This document shows positions 23,075 to 32,555 of a stretch of 64,000 bases of DNA, piece by piece. The notes below the pieces were generated by a model. The model was not told where the DNA came from. It saw only the letters and a program-made list of their open reading frames with translations, and did not search any database. Each line of letters opens with the position of its first letter. Within the stretch, counting starts at the first letter, position 1. Origin of the DNA: Clostridium beijerinckii (lineage in GTDB: Bacteria > Bacillota > Clostridia > Clostridiales > Clostridiaceae); NCBI GenBank assembly GCA_003129525.1, contig CP029329.1, forward strand, positions 591,501-655,500, given 5' to 3'. Position numbers and translations under genes: made by a program.

Positions 23075-24685
23075 ATGGATATTTTAAATTTAGAAGATCA
23101 ACTTGATGAAAAAACAAAATTATTGATTTCTAAAATGGAAAAAGACATTAAATCAAAAGATAAGGAAATTGATGATTTAAAAAAGGAATTGGCTTTTCTT
23201 AAAGGACAGATTCTTAATAAAAACAGAAAGATTTTTGGACAATCTAGTGAACAAGTTGATTCAATACAGCTCTCACTTTTTAATGATGCTGAAAAAAACA
23301 GTGATCTTAAAATAGATGAGCCTACTATTGAAGAAATTACATATACAAGAAAAAAATCATCTTCTCATTTAGGAAAGAAAGATAATTTATCCGGCCTAGC
23401 TAGAGTTACAATTGAACACAAACTTGATGAATCCGAAGCAGTTTGCGATAAATGTGGAATTAATTTAGTAGTAATAGGAAAAAAATCAAAAGAAATTTTA
23501 AAATATAAACCAGCAGAACTTTACATAGAAGAACATATTTCATATACATATGCTTGCAAAAATTGCGAAGCGGATGCTGATAAATCCAATATAATTTCTG
23601 CAAAAATGCCAAATACTTTCTTATATAAGAGTATGGCTTCAAATGAATTATTAGCTCATGTTGTGAGCATGAAATATCAATATGCAATGCCATTATATAG
23701 AATGGAATCATATTTTAAGATGATGGATGTTAATCTTTCAAGGCAGACATTATCTAACTGGATAATAAGTTGTGCAAATGAACTTCAGCCTGTTTTTGAT
23801 TATATGAAAGATGAACTCTTAAGAAGAAATTATATCCATGCTGATGAAACCTATGTGAAGGTTATTGAAGAAAACGGAAAAGACTCCAACTCAAAAAGGT
23901 TCATGTGGCTATATCGCTCCGGAGGCATAGAGAATCAGATAATTTTATATGATTATCAGAAAACAAGATCTGGCACTTGTGCTGAAGAATTTCTTGAAGG
24001 TTTCTCGGGATATCTTCAAACAGATGGATATGATGGCTATAATAAAGTTAAGAATATAAAAAGACTATACTGTATGGCCCATATTCGAAGAAAATTCTTT
24101 GATATAATATCAACATTAAACCCTGAAGCTCTAAAGCAGTCTCACGCATTAGAAGGGTTTAATTATTGTGAGCAACTTTATGAAATTGAAAAGGATTTAA
24201 GGGAACAATATATAGGCAGTGATGATTATTATGGTGATCGACATACAATAAGGCTTAAGAAATCTGCTCCTATTTTTAATAAATTTAAAGAATATGTAGA
24301 TACTGAAATTGTTAATGCCCTTCCTAAAAGTCCATTAGGCAAAGCACTCGCATATGCTCAAAAGTTGTTACCAAATATGAAAACTTTCTTGACAGATGGA
24401 TGCCTTGAAATTGATAATAATGCAGCTGAAAGAGCTATAAAGCCATTTGTAATTGGCAGAAAAAACTGGATGTTTTCCAAGACAGTAAAAGGCGCAAAAT
24501 CAAGTGCAGTGCTTTATAGTATTACTGAGACGGCTAAAGCTAATGGCTTAGCAGTGGAAAAGTATTTAGTATATTTATTTGAAATGTTTGCAAATTCAGA
24601 AGTTAAGGAAAGGGACATACTAGAAAAATGTATGCCATGGTCTGAAGGCATTCCAGATGAACTGCGCATTAAGACTACCAAATAA
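23075..24685 (+). CDS. tnpC: IS66 transposase TnpC, copy 2
   Basis: 536 aa. An N-terminal leucine-rich coiled coil is followed by CDKCG and CKNC (zinc-binding helix-turn-helix region) and a DDE domain with HADETYVKV, QTDGYDGYN and DNNAAERAIKPF. The conserved CMAHIRRKF block is intact. It probably supplies transposase for both copies. Confidence 0.92.
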   Translation: MDILNLEDQLDEKTKLLISKMEKDIKSKDKEIDDLKKELAFLKGQILNKNRKIFGQSSEQVDSIQLSLFNDAEKNSDLKIDEPTIEEITYTRKKSSSHLGKKDNLSGLARVTIEHKLDESEAVCDKCGINLVVIGKKSKEILKYKPAELYIEEHISYTYACKNCEADADKSNIISAKMPNTFLYKSMASNELLAHVVSMKYQYAMPLYRMESYFKMMDVNLSRQTLSNWIISCANELQPVFDYMKDELLRRNYIHADETYVKVIEENGKDSNSKRFMWLYRSGGIENQIILYDYQKTRSGTCAEEFLEGFSGYLQTDGYDGYNKVKNIKRLYCMAHIRRKFFDIISTLNPEALKQSHALEGFNYCEQLYEIEKDLREQYIGSDDYYGDRHTIRLKKSAPIFNKFKEYVDTEIVNALPKSPLGKALAYAQKLLPNMKTFLTDGCLEIDNNAAERAIKPFVIGRKNWMFSKTVKGAKSSAVLYSITETAKANGLAVEKYLVYLFEMFANSEVKERDILEKCMPWSEGIPDELRIKTTK

Positions 24686-24706
24686 TTATTTCTATATAAA
24701 ATTATA

Positions 24707-24737
24707 CCCAACAGAGAATATAAGTTTTTCTGTTGGG
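24707..24737 (+). terminator. IS66 internal terminator, copy 2
   Basis: Same CCCAACAGA/TCTGTTGGG stem and TTTATTTT tail as in copy 1. Confidence 0.75.
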
Positions 24738-25628
24738 TTTATTTTATCACTTAAATTATGCTACCGCTACGCGTCGATTCCTTGACGCTTACCATTCCTA
24801 TTAATACTTTATCACTTAAAACGACACTAACTGGATCACCATCTGACTCACCTTCAACATTTAGACTGTACTTCATACAAATTAGCATTATAAGTGGAAC
24901 TGTCCATACAATATTGCTATTTGAATATCTTTCTATTGTAACAGGATCAACACACCATAGCGCATAGAATACAATTGTTAATCCTAAGCACATATACATA
25001 TTTTTATCAAGAAAATCATGATTATAATATTTTAATACATTTCTTGTTTTATCCCCCTGATTTTGATATTCATTTCTTCTTTTCCCTAATCCTAGGTAAA
25101 AAGACATAGCTATAACTGTTAGATACAACCATTTTGAAGTTTCTATACCCGTAATTGACGAACCATATAGAACCCTTATTAAAAATCCTGATACCAAAAT
25201 GCTGACGTCTATAATGGGTAAGTTTTTCAACCCCATACTATATGCAAAATTAATTATTAAATATGTAATTATAAATACCCAACTCATTATACTAAATCCA
25301 CATGCAAAAAAATTAAAAATAATCCCGATTATTAATATAAATATTGCTAACTTATAAGCTGATTTTACAGATATATCTCCAGAAGCTATTGGTCTATTAC
25401 ATTTTTTAGGATGTTTTCTATCTTTTTCAACATCATTAATATCATTAACTATATAGACAATAGATGAAAGAATACTAAATGAAAAAAAACCCAATATAGT
25501 CTTCTTTAGTAATTCAATATCAAATAAATTTTGGCTAAAGACAAGTGGTAAAAAAATCAGCACATTTTTCAAATAATGCTGGACTCTCATTAATTTTAAA
25601 TATTTTTTCAATTTTATATCCTCCATAT

Positions 25629-27284
25629 CTAGTTCACTTTAGTAAAATATATTGTATTTCTAGATGTACTAAATGATGTCCATGTTTTTTCATTATCCAT
25701 ATTTTTTACTATTTTATAACTTATGTGCTTATCATCTAGTCTTTTTAGGCAAGACGATTTAAACTTATCTGATTTAATATATACCTCTATATTTGAATCT
25801 TTTAATGCTATTAATTGATTATTTATTGTTTTAGTACTTTGGACGTTTGCTTTAAAATAGCTATATGCTACAAATGTTATATTCAGAGCACATATTAATA
25901 CCACTGCTAATTCAATTATTTTACAAAAAATCCCTCTTCTACCATATTCCTTTTTTTCTTGAATATCTAAGCTAAATGTACTAAATACTATAATTGGTAT
26001 TAAATATAATTGTGGTGTATACCTTGCCCACCATGCCTCTGGATTCATTATTACTGTAATTAATATACCTAATAAAAATAAACTTATAGATTTCTTTTCA
26101 TACTTTTGTCTAATATAAATAATTATAGATAATATCAGCATTCCACTGAATAATGGCCCCCAGCCTCCTATTCTTACATCTGGCATTTTAAAGACATTTA
26201 TTTCCTCTTCATTAATATATAAAGGTACTTTTATTGCTGGATCTCCCTTTGCAACCTCATTAATATTATCACTTTCTGAAAATATCGATGTCATAAATTT
26301 TTCTATCCAATTTTTTTCTGCAAAACTTTTAGGCTGATTATATGATATAATATCCACTTTTCCTTGTCCCATTAATGGATAAAATATATGATTTCCTTCT
26401 TGTAAATTAATCATATATGGATTAAATCCCAAAATTCCTACTCCTATAACTAAAATCATACTTGCAGATATGATTAACTTTTTAATATTTCTTTTATTAA
26501 TTAGACGATATAATATATACATTCCGCCAATAGCAAAGACATACCCAAGTAATGTAAACTTAATATTTACACCAATACAGCCTATCATAACTAAAAATAT
26601 ATATTTTATTGTAGAATCATCTTTCTCTAAATCTAATATCATACATCCACAAATTATTAAAAGAGAAGCTAGTATTCCATCATGATAAAAACTCAACATT
26701 TGATATATCGAAACTGGATTAAATCCTATTAATAAAGCATATACTAAACTATGTGCATAATTAAACTTAAATCTTAATAGCAATATATAAAGGCTATATA
26801 ATGTTGCCATAATCATAAATAGTACATTTATCATCTTTCCCATTTCAATATTTTTAAATGTAGAGAGTATGCATGCCTGCATAATTTCTGAATACTTACC
26901 ATAATAGTTATTCCATAAAGCTCCTTCTCCAGTTAGCTTTTCATATATTGGGTTCCATCCATTATTTAATTCAATAATAGCATTTTGATGATACCACATT
27001 CCATCCCATGATATATCATAAAAGTTGCCAGTTAAAATTAAGGTTATTATAATAATAGTCAATACAATAACTTCTATAATTAAAAATTGTCTTACATCTC
27101 TTTTTTTTATCATAACAAATCCTAAGCATATACTAATTAAATATGCAATAGGTATTATAAATGTATTTATTCCAATTTTTAAAAATAGACAAGAAATTGC
27201 TAATGCAAATATTATAAAGCACAATATAAGCAATTGTATATATACATTATGCACATATTGTGCAATATCATTTCTCTTTTCCAT
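25629..27284 (-). CDS. Multi-pass membrane glycosyltransferase, GT-C-like
   Basis: 551 aa with about eleven predicted helices. A large first extracytoplasmic loop begins SWDGMWYHQNAII, with an acidic residue and His near the membrane as expected for polyprenyl-phosphate-sugar-using GT-C enzymes. The C-terminal 80 residues are soluble (LIALKDSNIEVYIKSDKFK). The stop lies 2 nt before the ubiA start, implying tight coupling. With UbiA, HAD and GtrA downstream, it is a good candidate for transferring a pentofuranose from polyprenyl phosphate outside the membrane. The assignment is inference; I do not recognise a characterised close relative. Confidence 0.65.
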   Translation of the reverse strand: MEKRNDIAQYVHNVYIQLLILCFIIFALAISCLFLKIGINTFIIPIAYLISICLGFVMIKKRDVRQFLIIEVIVLTIIIITLILTGNFYDISWDGMWYHQNAIIELNNGWNPIYEKLTGEGALWNNYYGKYSEIMQACILSTFKNIEMGKMINVLFMIMATLYSLYILLLRFKFNYAHSLVYALLIGFNPVSIYQMLSFYHDGILASLLIICGCMILDLEKDDSTIKYIFLVMIGCIGVNIKFTLLGYVFAIGGMYILYRLINKRNIKKLIISASMILVIGVGILGFNPYMINLQEGNHIFYPLMGQGKVDIISYNQPKSFAEKNWIEKFMTSIFSESDNINEVAKGDPAIKVPLYINEEEINVFKMPDVRIGGWGPLFSGMLILSIIIYIRQKYEKKSISLFLLGILITVIMNPEAWWARYTPQLYLIPIIVFSTFSLDIQEKKEYGRRGIFCKIIELAVVLICALNITFVAYSYFKANVQSTKTINNQLIALKDSNIEVYIKSDKFKSSCLKRLDDKHISYKIVKNMDNEKTWTSFSTSRNTIYFTKVN

Positions 27285-27356
27285 ACTCTATTCTACCCCT
27301 ATCACAAATTAAAAACTTTCTTTAATAACTCCATTATTGTATATTAAATTTTTAAT

Positions 27357-30011
27357 TTATATTCTGTTTATTTCTTCATAGACTCTCTTACAATTATTTG
27401 TATCTGTATACCTATAAAAAGCGTTTACTCTATCTATATATTCATCTTTCATTTTACATCCATTTTTCATATAATTTATCATAGTTTCAATGAGCTCATT
27501 ATATTCTCTACAAACCTCACCCATCCCCATAGTTTCATAATCGAAATATCCTTGCTCATAATGATTTTCATACCATTGAAAATAAATTACTGGTTTTTTC
27601 ATATAAGCAAAATCAAAAGCTATAGATGAATAATCGGTTATTAGTAAACTAGATTCTGTTAATAACTTTTGATAACTTACTTCATGATTTATAAATTTAA
27701 CATAATCGTTTTTCGAAAAGTCTTCAACTTGTTGGTAAATCTCTGGATGTGGATAAAATAATATTTCATAATTATATTTTTTAGCATACTCAATTAATTT
27801 TCTATCATTTATTAAAGAATTATATATTTTAAAATAATCACTTTCTTTAAATTTAGGGTTATAAATTCTCAACCTAGTCTCTGGATCAATTGGTCCTACC
27901 ACCTCTTTATTCCATGTAGGAATTATAAATATTTGTTTTTTATCATTATTAATCAAATTATCATATCTTGGTAGACCCGTTAATTTAATCACATCCTCAT
28001 TATAATAATAATTTCCATTTATAATAGATTCATATTCTTTTTCAGCTGATGTAACAAACATTTTAAATTGTGTATTATATCTATTTAAATTAAATGATAA
28101 ATCATCTTTTATAATACCATGTTGTAAGAATATAAAATCAAAGTCAACTAAATTTCGTAATAAAATTCCATTTCCATCAAATTGATGCCTTGCAAAATCT
28201 CCAGTATGAGCCGAAATCATTTTATCACATAATATAAATAACATTTTATGTTTAATTGATCCATAATCTATTACATGACCTATTTGTGATAATCTGTTCC
28301 AATCAGTACTATCTTTACTTAATATGAAATATTTCTTTATCTTATCATTTTGTTTATTAGAATATTTAAATAAATGTTCTGCATTATCATCTGCTCTATC
28401 AACTCTATCCATAAATAACCATATTTTTTTTCTATTTATAGATTTTATAAGTTTTAATATTAATCTATATAAAATCATTTTTTTATTATTACTTTTATAT
28501 AATTGTTGTGCAAATCTAAATTCTCTGCCTATGCGAGTCTTTATATTATTATGAAGTATTACAAAACAATTATATATATAAACTATACAATATTTATCTT
28601 GAGTAAAATAAGATTCATCAATAAAACTATATAATCTTACATTTCTATCAATCCAGATTCTAGGCCTTATATAATTATTATTTATTTTTATTTGTAATTT
28701 AATATCTCCAATACCAGTCTTTTTAAGATCTATTTTTATTCTAAATCCTTTTCTATCTAATATAATTTTATCTAATGCATTGACATTTTTATCTGGCCTA
28801 TTTATGTGTTGAGATTTAAATTCCTTATTATTAATTGTTGCTACTACTTCATATAATTCCCCAGCAAGAGCAACCTCAGTATATCCTTCTATAGTAAGCA
28901 AATCATCTTTTATATCTAATACCTGTACTGCTAAAGTACTATCCTTCAAATCGCATAATACCCTATTTTTAAACAATATCTTGCAATTATCTTTTAAAAA
29001 GCTTAGTATATACTTCAAATCATTTCCATATTTCATCTCTAGCATAAATAATTTATATCTTAATTTTGTATCAGTTTCTAAAATTACATCATCATCAATT
29101 TGCTTTAAAATTTCTTCTATCGTTTCTATGAATTCATCTTTCTCTTTATCATTCATATTACTATTTTTCAATGTTTCTATATGTACACGCCATTTTAAAT
29201 CATACATAACTAAATATTGAATATACTTTATTACTTCTCCATATACTTTTTGGGATTCTTCCATTAAATCCATAGGTCCCTTATTTAAAAATTCTGTATA
29301 CCAATCTTTAGATTCACCACTATTATCTATTGCAGATGTTCCATCCTTTCTTTTCCTATACAAGTATTTACAATTTTCTATTGTTCCATATTTACCTGTT
29401 CTTAAAATAATTCTATTAATCAGATGTGCATCTTCTCCATATCTAAGATTTTCATCAAACCTATAATTTTTAACTATATGTGATTTTATAAAGGAACTAC
29501 TTGACGATAGTACAATACTTTTAAATTCTTTTTCTATATCAATTATTCTATTACCCTTAAATTTTCTATTTAATGGATGTCCTCCTGTCTTAGCATCAAA
29601 AAATTGCAATGGTATTGCTACCAAATCAATTTCATAATAATGATTATCAAAAAATTTTCCTACAGTTAGTAATGTATTGGCTGATAATTTATCATCTGGA
29701 TCTAAAAAATTAATATACTGTCCTTCTGCTACTTCTAATCCCTTATTACGTGCACTACTTACTCCTCCATTTTCTTTTTTTATATATATAATATTATCTG
29801 GATATAAATTCTTATACTTTAAGCAAATTTCTTCACTGTTATCCTTACTTCCATCATTTATAAATATCACTTGTACATATGTTCTAAAATCTAAGCTTTG
29901 TTCTATCAAACTTTGCATTGTTTCATCCAAATATTTTTCTACATTATAAACTGCCATAATTATTGAAAATTTATATTTATAGCTATAGTACTTCTCTATC
30001 ATAATAATCAA
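27357..30011 (-). CDS. Bifunctional GT2 glycosyltransferase / TagF-like glycerophosphotransferase
   Basis: 884 aa. Residues 10 to about 330 are a GT-A family 2 glycosyltransferase: FSIIMAVYNVEKYLDETMQSL, VIFINDGSKDNSE, INFLDPDDKLS (DxD-like) and an acidic YGEDAHL. The linker includes beta-rich modules. Residues about 520-884 match CDP-glycerol:poly(glycerophosphate) transferases: FLQHGIIKDD, SAEKEYESI, GLPRYDNL, IIPTWNKE, FYPHPEI, ITDYSSIAFDFAYMKKPVIYFQ. It probably adds both a sugar and polyol phosphates to a wall polymer. Cytoplasmic or peripheral; part of the rhamnose polymer operon. Confidence 0.85.
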   Translation of the reverse strand: MIIMIEKYYSYKYKFSIIMAVYNVEKYLDETMQSLIEQSLDFRTYVQVIFINDGSKDNSEEICLKYKNLYPDNIIYIKKENGGVSSARNKGLEVAEGQYINFLDPDDKLSANTLLTVGKFFDNHYYEIDLVAIPLQFFDAKTGGHPLNRKFKGNRIIDIEKEFKSIVLSSSSSFIKSHIVKNYRFDENLRYGEDAHLINRIILRTGKYGTIENCKYLYRKRKDGTSAIDNSGESKDWYTEFLNKGPMDLMEESQKVYGEVIKYIQYLVMYDLKWRVHIETLKNSNMNDKEKDEFIETIEEILKQIDDDVILETDTKLRYKLFMLEMKYGNDLKYILSFLKDNCKILFKNRVLCDLKDSTLAVQVLDIKDDLLTIEGYTEVALAGELYEVVATINNKEFKSQHINRPDKNVNALDKIILDRKGFRIKIDLKKTGIGDIKLQIKINNNYIRPRIWIDRNVRLYSFIDESYFTQDKYCIVYIYNCFVILHNNIKTRIGREFRFAQQLYKSNNKKMILYRLILKLIKSINRKKIWLFMDRVDRADDNAEHLFKYSNKQNDKIKKYFILSKDSTDWNRLSQIGHVIDYGSIKHKMLFILCDKMISAHTGDFARHQFDGNGILLRNLVDFDFIFLQHGIIKDDLSFNLNRYNTQFKMFVTSAEKEYESIINGNYYYNEDVIKLTGLPRYDNLINNDKKQIFIIPTWNKEVVGPIDPETRLRIYNPKFKESDYFKIYNSLINDRKLIEYAKKYNYEILFYPHPEIYQQVEDFSKNDYVKFINHEVSYQKLLTESSLLITDYSSIAFDFAYMKKPVIYFQWYENHYEQGYFDYETMGMGEVCREYNELIETMINYMKNGCKMKDEYIDRVNAFYRYTDTNNCKRVYEEINRI

Positions 30012-30017
30012 TTTCTC

Positions 30018-31037
30018 CTATCTATCCCATATAAACTTTATGTATTTTTCTTTAAATATATCTGCATTACAGTACTTTATTAGATATAAAATAATCATAC
30101 ATTTTTTATTAACTCTCTTATATTTTAATATTACATTCCATTTAACAGACTTTAATGCTATTCTTAACTTATCAAAATATTGACTCAATTCTTCATCTGT
30201 TAGTGTATCTTTCGCCTTTTTTCCTACGCTTACTTTCCAACTTAAATCATATAAAATAATATATTGAAGATACTTAGGTATAGTTCTATAGTCTCTATTC
30301 CCTAAATTTATTAGATCTAATGTAAATTTGTCCATACTCTCTAAAAACCACTCTTTTTTTCTCCATGACTCCTGCATAGTAGATTCCATAGTTGATCTAT
30401 ATCTATATAAATATTTAGCATCTTTTAACACTCCATACTTATTTTTTTCTAATATAATACTAGTAATCAAATACGCATCTTCTCCATATTTCAATTCTTC
30501 CTTAAATTTCTTATCACTAATTCTACTATATTTTATAAATGTTCCACTAATAGACATTTGGATAAAATCATAATACTTTTGTATATCTATAATCTCACCT
30601 TTATTAAACTTATAATTTAATAAATGAGATTCATTCTTTCCCTCAAAGAAATAAATTGGAATGCTAACCACATCTATCTCATTACCATGCTTTAAAAAGA
30701 ACTTTTCAATGTTTTCTAAAGTATTACTAGATAACATATCATCTGAGTCTAAAAAATTAATATACTGTCCTTCTGCCACTTCTAATCCCTTATTACGTGC
30801 ACTACTTACTCCTTCATTTTCTTTTTCTATGTATACAATATTATCTACATATAACTTCTTAAACTTCAAGCAAATTTCTTCACTATTATCCTCACTTCCA
30901 TCATTAACCAAAATCAATTGTACATCTTCTTCAAATTTAATATTTTTTTGATTTATTACGCTATCTATACATTCTTCTAAGTACTTACCTGAGTTATAGA
31001 TTGGTATTATAATGCTAAATTTATAAATACGCTTCAT
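30018..31037 (-). CDS. GT2 family glycosyltransferase
   Basis: About 339 aa. FSIIIPIYNSGKYLEECIDSV, LILVNDGSEDNSEEICLKFKK, GVSSARNKGLEVAEGQY and INFLDSDDMLS give the GT-A fold with its DxD site, closely similar to the N-terminus of the preceding fusion protein, so the two are probably duplicates. Several ATGs overlap the end of the ABC ATPase gene (stop at 31021); ATG 31037 is chosen but no clear ribosome site separates it from 31046, and translational coupling is likely. Acceptor sugar unknown. Confidence 0.8.
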   Translation of the reverse strand: MKRIYKFSIIIPIYNSGKYLEECIDSVINQKNIKFEEDVQLILVNDGSEDNSEEICLKFKKLYVDNIVYIEKENEGVSSARNKGLEVAEGQYINFLDSDDMLSSNTLENIEKFFLKHGNEIDVVSIPIYFFEGKNESHLLNYKFNKGEIIDIQKYYDFIQMSISGTFIKYSRISDKKFKEELKYGEDAYLITSIILEKNKYGVLKDAKYLYRYRSTMESTMQESWRKKEWFLESMDKFTLDLINLGNRDYRTIPKYLQYIILYDLSWKVSVGKKAKDTLTDEELSQYFDKLRIALKSVKWNVILKYKRVNKKCMIILYLIKYCNADIFKEKYIKFIWDR

Positions 31038-31755
31038 ATGCATCACATACTTCTGTAGTATCGCCTACCATCTTAACCTGACCTTTTTCTAGCCATACTA
31101 CTTTTGTACATAACCTTCTAATTTGTGCTATTGAATGTGATACAAATAATACTGTTGCATCTGATTTAATCAGTTCTAACATACGATCTTCACTTTTCTT
31201 TCTAAATCTACCATCTCCCACAGAAAGTACTTCATCTACTATAAGAATTTGTGGTACTTTGACAGTAGCAACTGAAAAACCAAGTCTTGCTTTCATACCT
31301 GATGAGTAATTTTTAATAGGTGTATCTATAAATTCTCTTATTTCAGCAAAGTCTATAATTTCATCTAGCTTACTATTAATAAACTTTTTATCATAACCTA
31401 GTATTAATCCATTTAAGTATATATTTTCTCTTCCAGTAAGATCATTATCAAAGCCTGCCCCTAGTTCTAATAGTGGAGATACCTTTCCTTTTACTGCAAT
31501 TTTACCTACAGTTGGTTTTTGTACCCCTGAAACAACTTTAAGTAATGTACTTTTGCCTGCTCCATTTAACCCTACAAATCCTATTACCTCACCTTTTTGA
31601 ATTTCTAAATTTATATTATTGAGAGCTATAAACTCTTCGTAAGTTATTTGCCCTTTAAATTTCTTTATAATATATTCTTTAAATGAATCAACCTTTTGAG
31701 TAGATTTCCTAAAATGCATTCCTACATTTTGAAGGCTTATTACTGTATCTTTCAT
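31021..31755 (-). CDS. Polysaccharide/teichoic acid ABC exporter, ATP-binding subunit
   Basis: 244 aa. Walker A GLNGAGKST, signature YSSGMKARLGF, Walker B ILIVDEVLSVGD, and the H-loop SHS. The SFKEYIIKKFKGQITYEEFIALNNINLEI leader is typical of Wzt/TagH/RfbE-type ATPases. It ends soon after the nucleotide-binding domain and lacks the C-terminal carbohydrate-binding domain of O9a-type Wzt. Energises export of the lipid-linked polymer with the permease at 31765. Confidence 0.9.
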   Translation of the reverse strand: MKDTVISLQNVGMHFRKSTQKVDSFKEYIIKKFKGQITYEEFIALNNINLEIQKGEVIGFVGLNGAGKSTLLKVVSGVQKPTVGKIAVKGKVSPLLELGAGFDNDLTGRENIYLNGLILGYDKKFINSKLDEIIDFAEIREFIDTPIKNYSSGMKARLGFSVATVKVPQILIVDEVLSVGDGRFRKKSEDRMLELIKSDATVLFVSHSIAQIRRLCTKVVWLEKGQVKMVGDTTEVCDAYEAYL

Positions 31756-31764
31756 TTTTACCTC

Positions 31765-32541
31765 CTATATATGCAAAATAAATTTATCTTGCTTCTTATA
31801 AAATGCTATTAATCCAATAATCATGGCTAATACTGCATAAACTGAACATAGAATCCAATTCCCGTATTCAGTTACCTTTCCATATAATATACAATCTCTA
31901 AAAACTGTTATAACCGGAAATATAGGATTTAATTTCATTACAAATACATATTTAGCATTTATAATATCAGTAGAATAGAATATAGCAGACATATACATAA
32001 TTATAAGTAAAACTACTGAATATAAATGTTGCATATCTCTAAAAAATACATTTACTGTAGCCAGTATAAGACCTATTCCTAATGAAATAAGAAATAAACA
32101 GACTAATGGATAGAAAACAAGTAATATCATCTTTGTAACATGTTCTTTCATTACAATCATAATAATTATTAAAGGTATGAATGAAATTAAAGATATTATA
32201 AATGAAGATATTACTTTAGATAAAGGATATAAATATTTAGGTACATATATCTTCTTAATAAGAGAGCTCTTTCCTGTAATACTATTCATACATTGATTAG
32301 TTGATTGAGCAAAGAAATCATAAATAAGTCTTCCTGACAAACAGTACACTGGAAAGTTAGGTATTTTGCTTTTGAATATATTAGAAAATATAAAGGTTAA
32401 AACTACCATTATAAGCAATGGATTAAGCATACTCCACACTATTCCCAATACTGAATTTCTATATTTTAATTTAATATCTTTTTTTACAAATTCCCATAAT
32501 AAAGCTCTATAATTACGGAACGTTTCTATTTGTGTAACCAT
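31765..32541 (-). CDS. Polysaccharide/teichoic acid ABC exporter, permease
   Basis: 258 aa with six membrane helices. LLWEFVKKDIKLKYRNSVLGIVWSMLNPLLIMVV is the strongly conserved N-terminus of Wzm/TagG/RfbD-type ABC-2 permeases, followed by NPIFPVITVFRDCILYG. It stands directly before the ATPase with a 9-bp gap. Expected to move the completed undecaprenyl-linked glycan across the membrane. Confidence 0.9.
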   Translation of the reverse strand: MVTQIETFRNYRALLWEFVKKDIKLKYRNSVLGIVWSMLNPLLIMVVLTFIFSNIFKSKIPNFPVYCLSGRLIYDFFAQSTNQCMNSITGKSSLIKKIYVPKYLYPLSKVISSFIISLISFIPLIIIMIVMKEHVTKMILLVFYPLVCLFLISLGIGLILATVNVFFRDMQHLYSVVLLIIMYMSAIFYSTDIINAKYVFVMKLNPIFPVITVFRDCILYGKVTEYGNWILCSVYAVLAMIIGLIAFYKKQDKFILHI

Positions 32542-32555
32542 TGTACTTTCTCCTT

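Larger units (their letters stand above)
22223..24792 (+). mobile_element. IS66-family insertion sequence, copy 2 (intact)
   Basis: 2570 bp with ends GTAAGCGT and ACGCTTAC, flanked by a perfect 8-bp target duplication CATTCCTA (22215-22222 and 24793-24800). All three genes are intact. Nearly identical to copy 1, in the same orientation. Inserted in ubiA. Confidence 0.95.
22170..25626 (-). pseudogene. ubiA-type polyprenyl-phosphate phosphoribosyltransferase, split by IS66
   Basis: From ATG 25626 the protein reads KLMRVQHYLKNVLIFLPL and NDINDVEKDRKHPKKCNRPI, which is the N-D-x2-D-x3-D-R-x-H-P-x-K-x2-R-P signature of decaprenyl-phosphate phosphoribosyltransferases rather than quinone-type UbiA. 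IS66 copy 2 (22223-24792) entered at VLIGM. Beyond it the native end VFVYMIITLLIIYI and stop (22170) are intact, followed by the HAD-GtrA gene. With the IS in place translation runs to a stop at 24751, giving 291 aa whose last 13 or so residues are IS-encoded and which lack the last helix. Eight to nine membrane helices. Partial activity cannot be excluded. Confidence 0.85.

Noticed and set aside
17978..24792. The two IS66 copies as a functional composite transposon
   Set aside because: Copy 2 has its own target duplication and copy 1 lacks one, so they inserted separately rather than as a unit.
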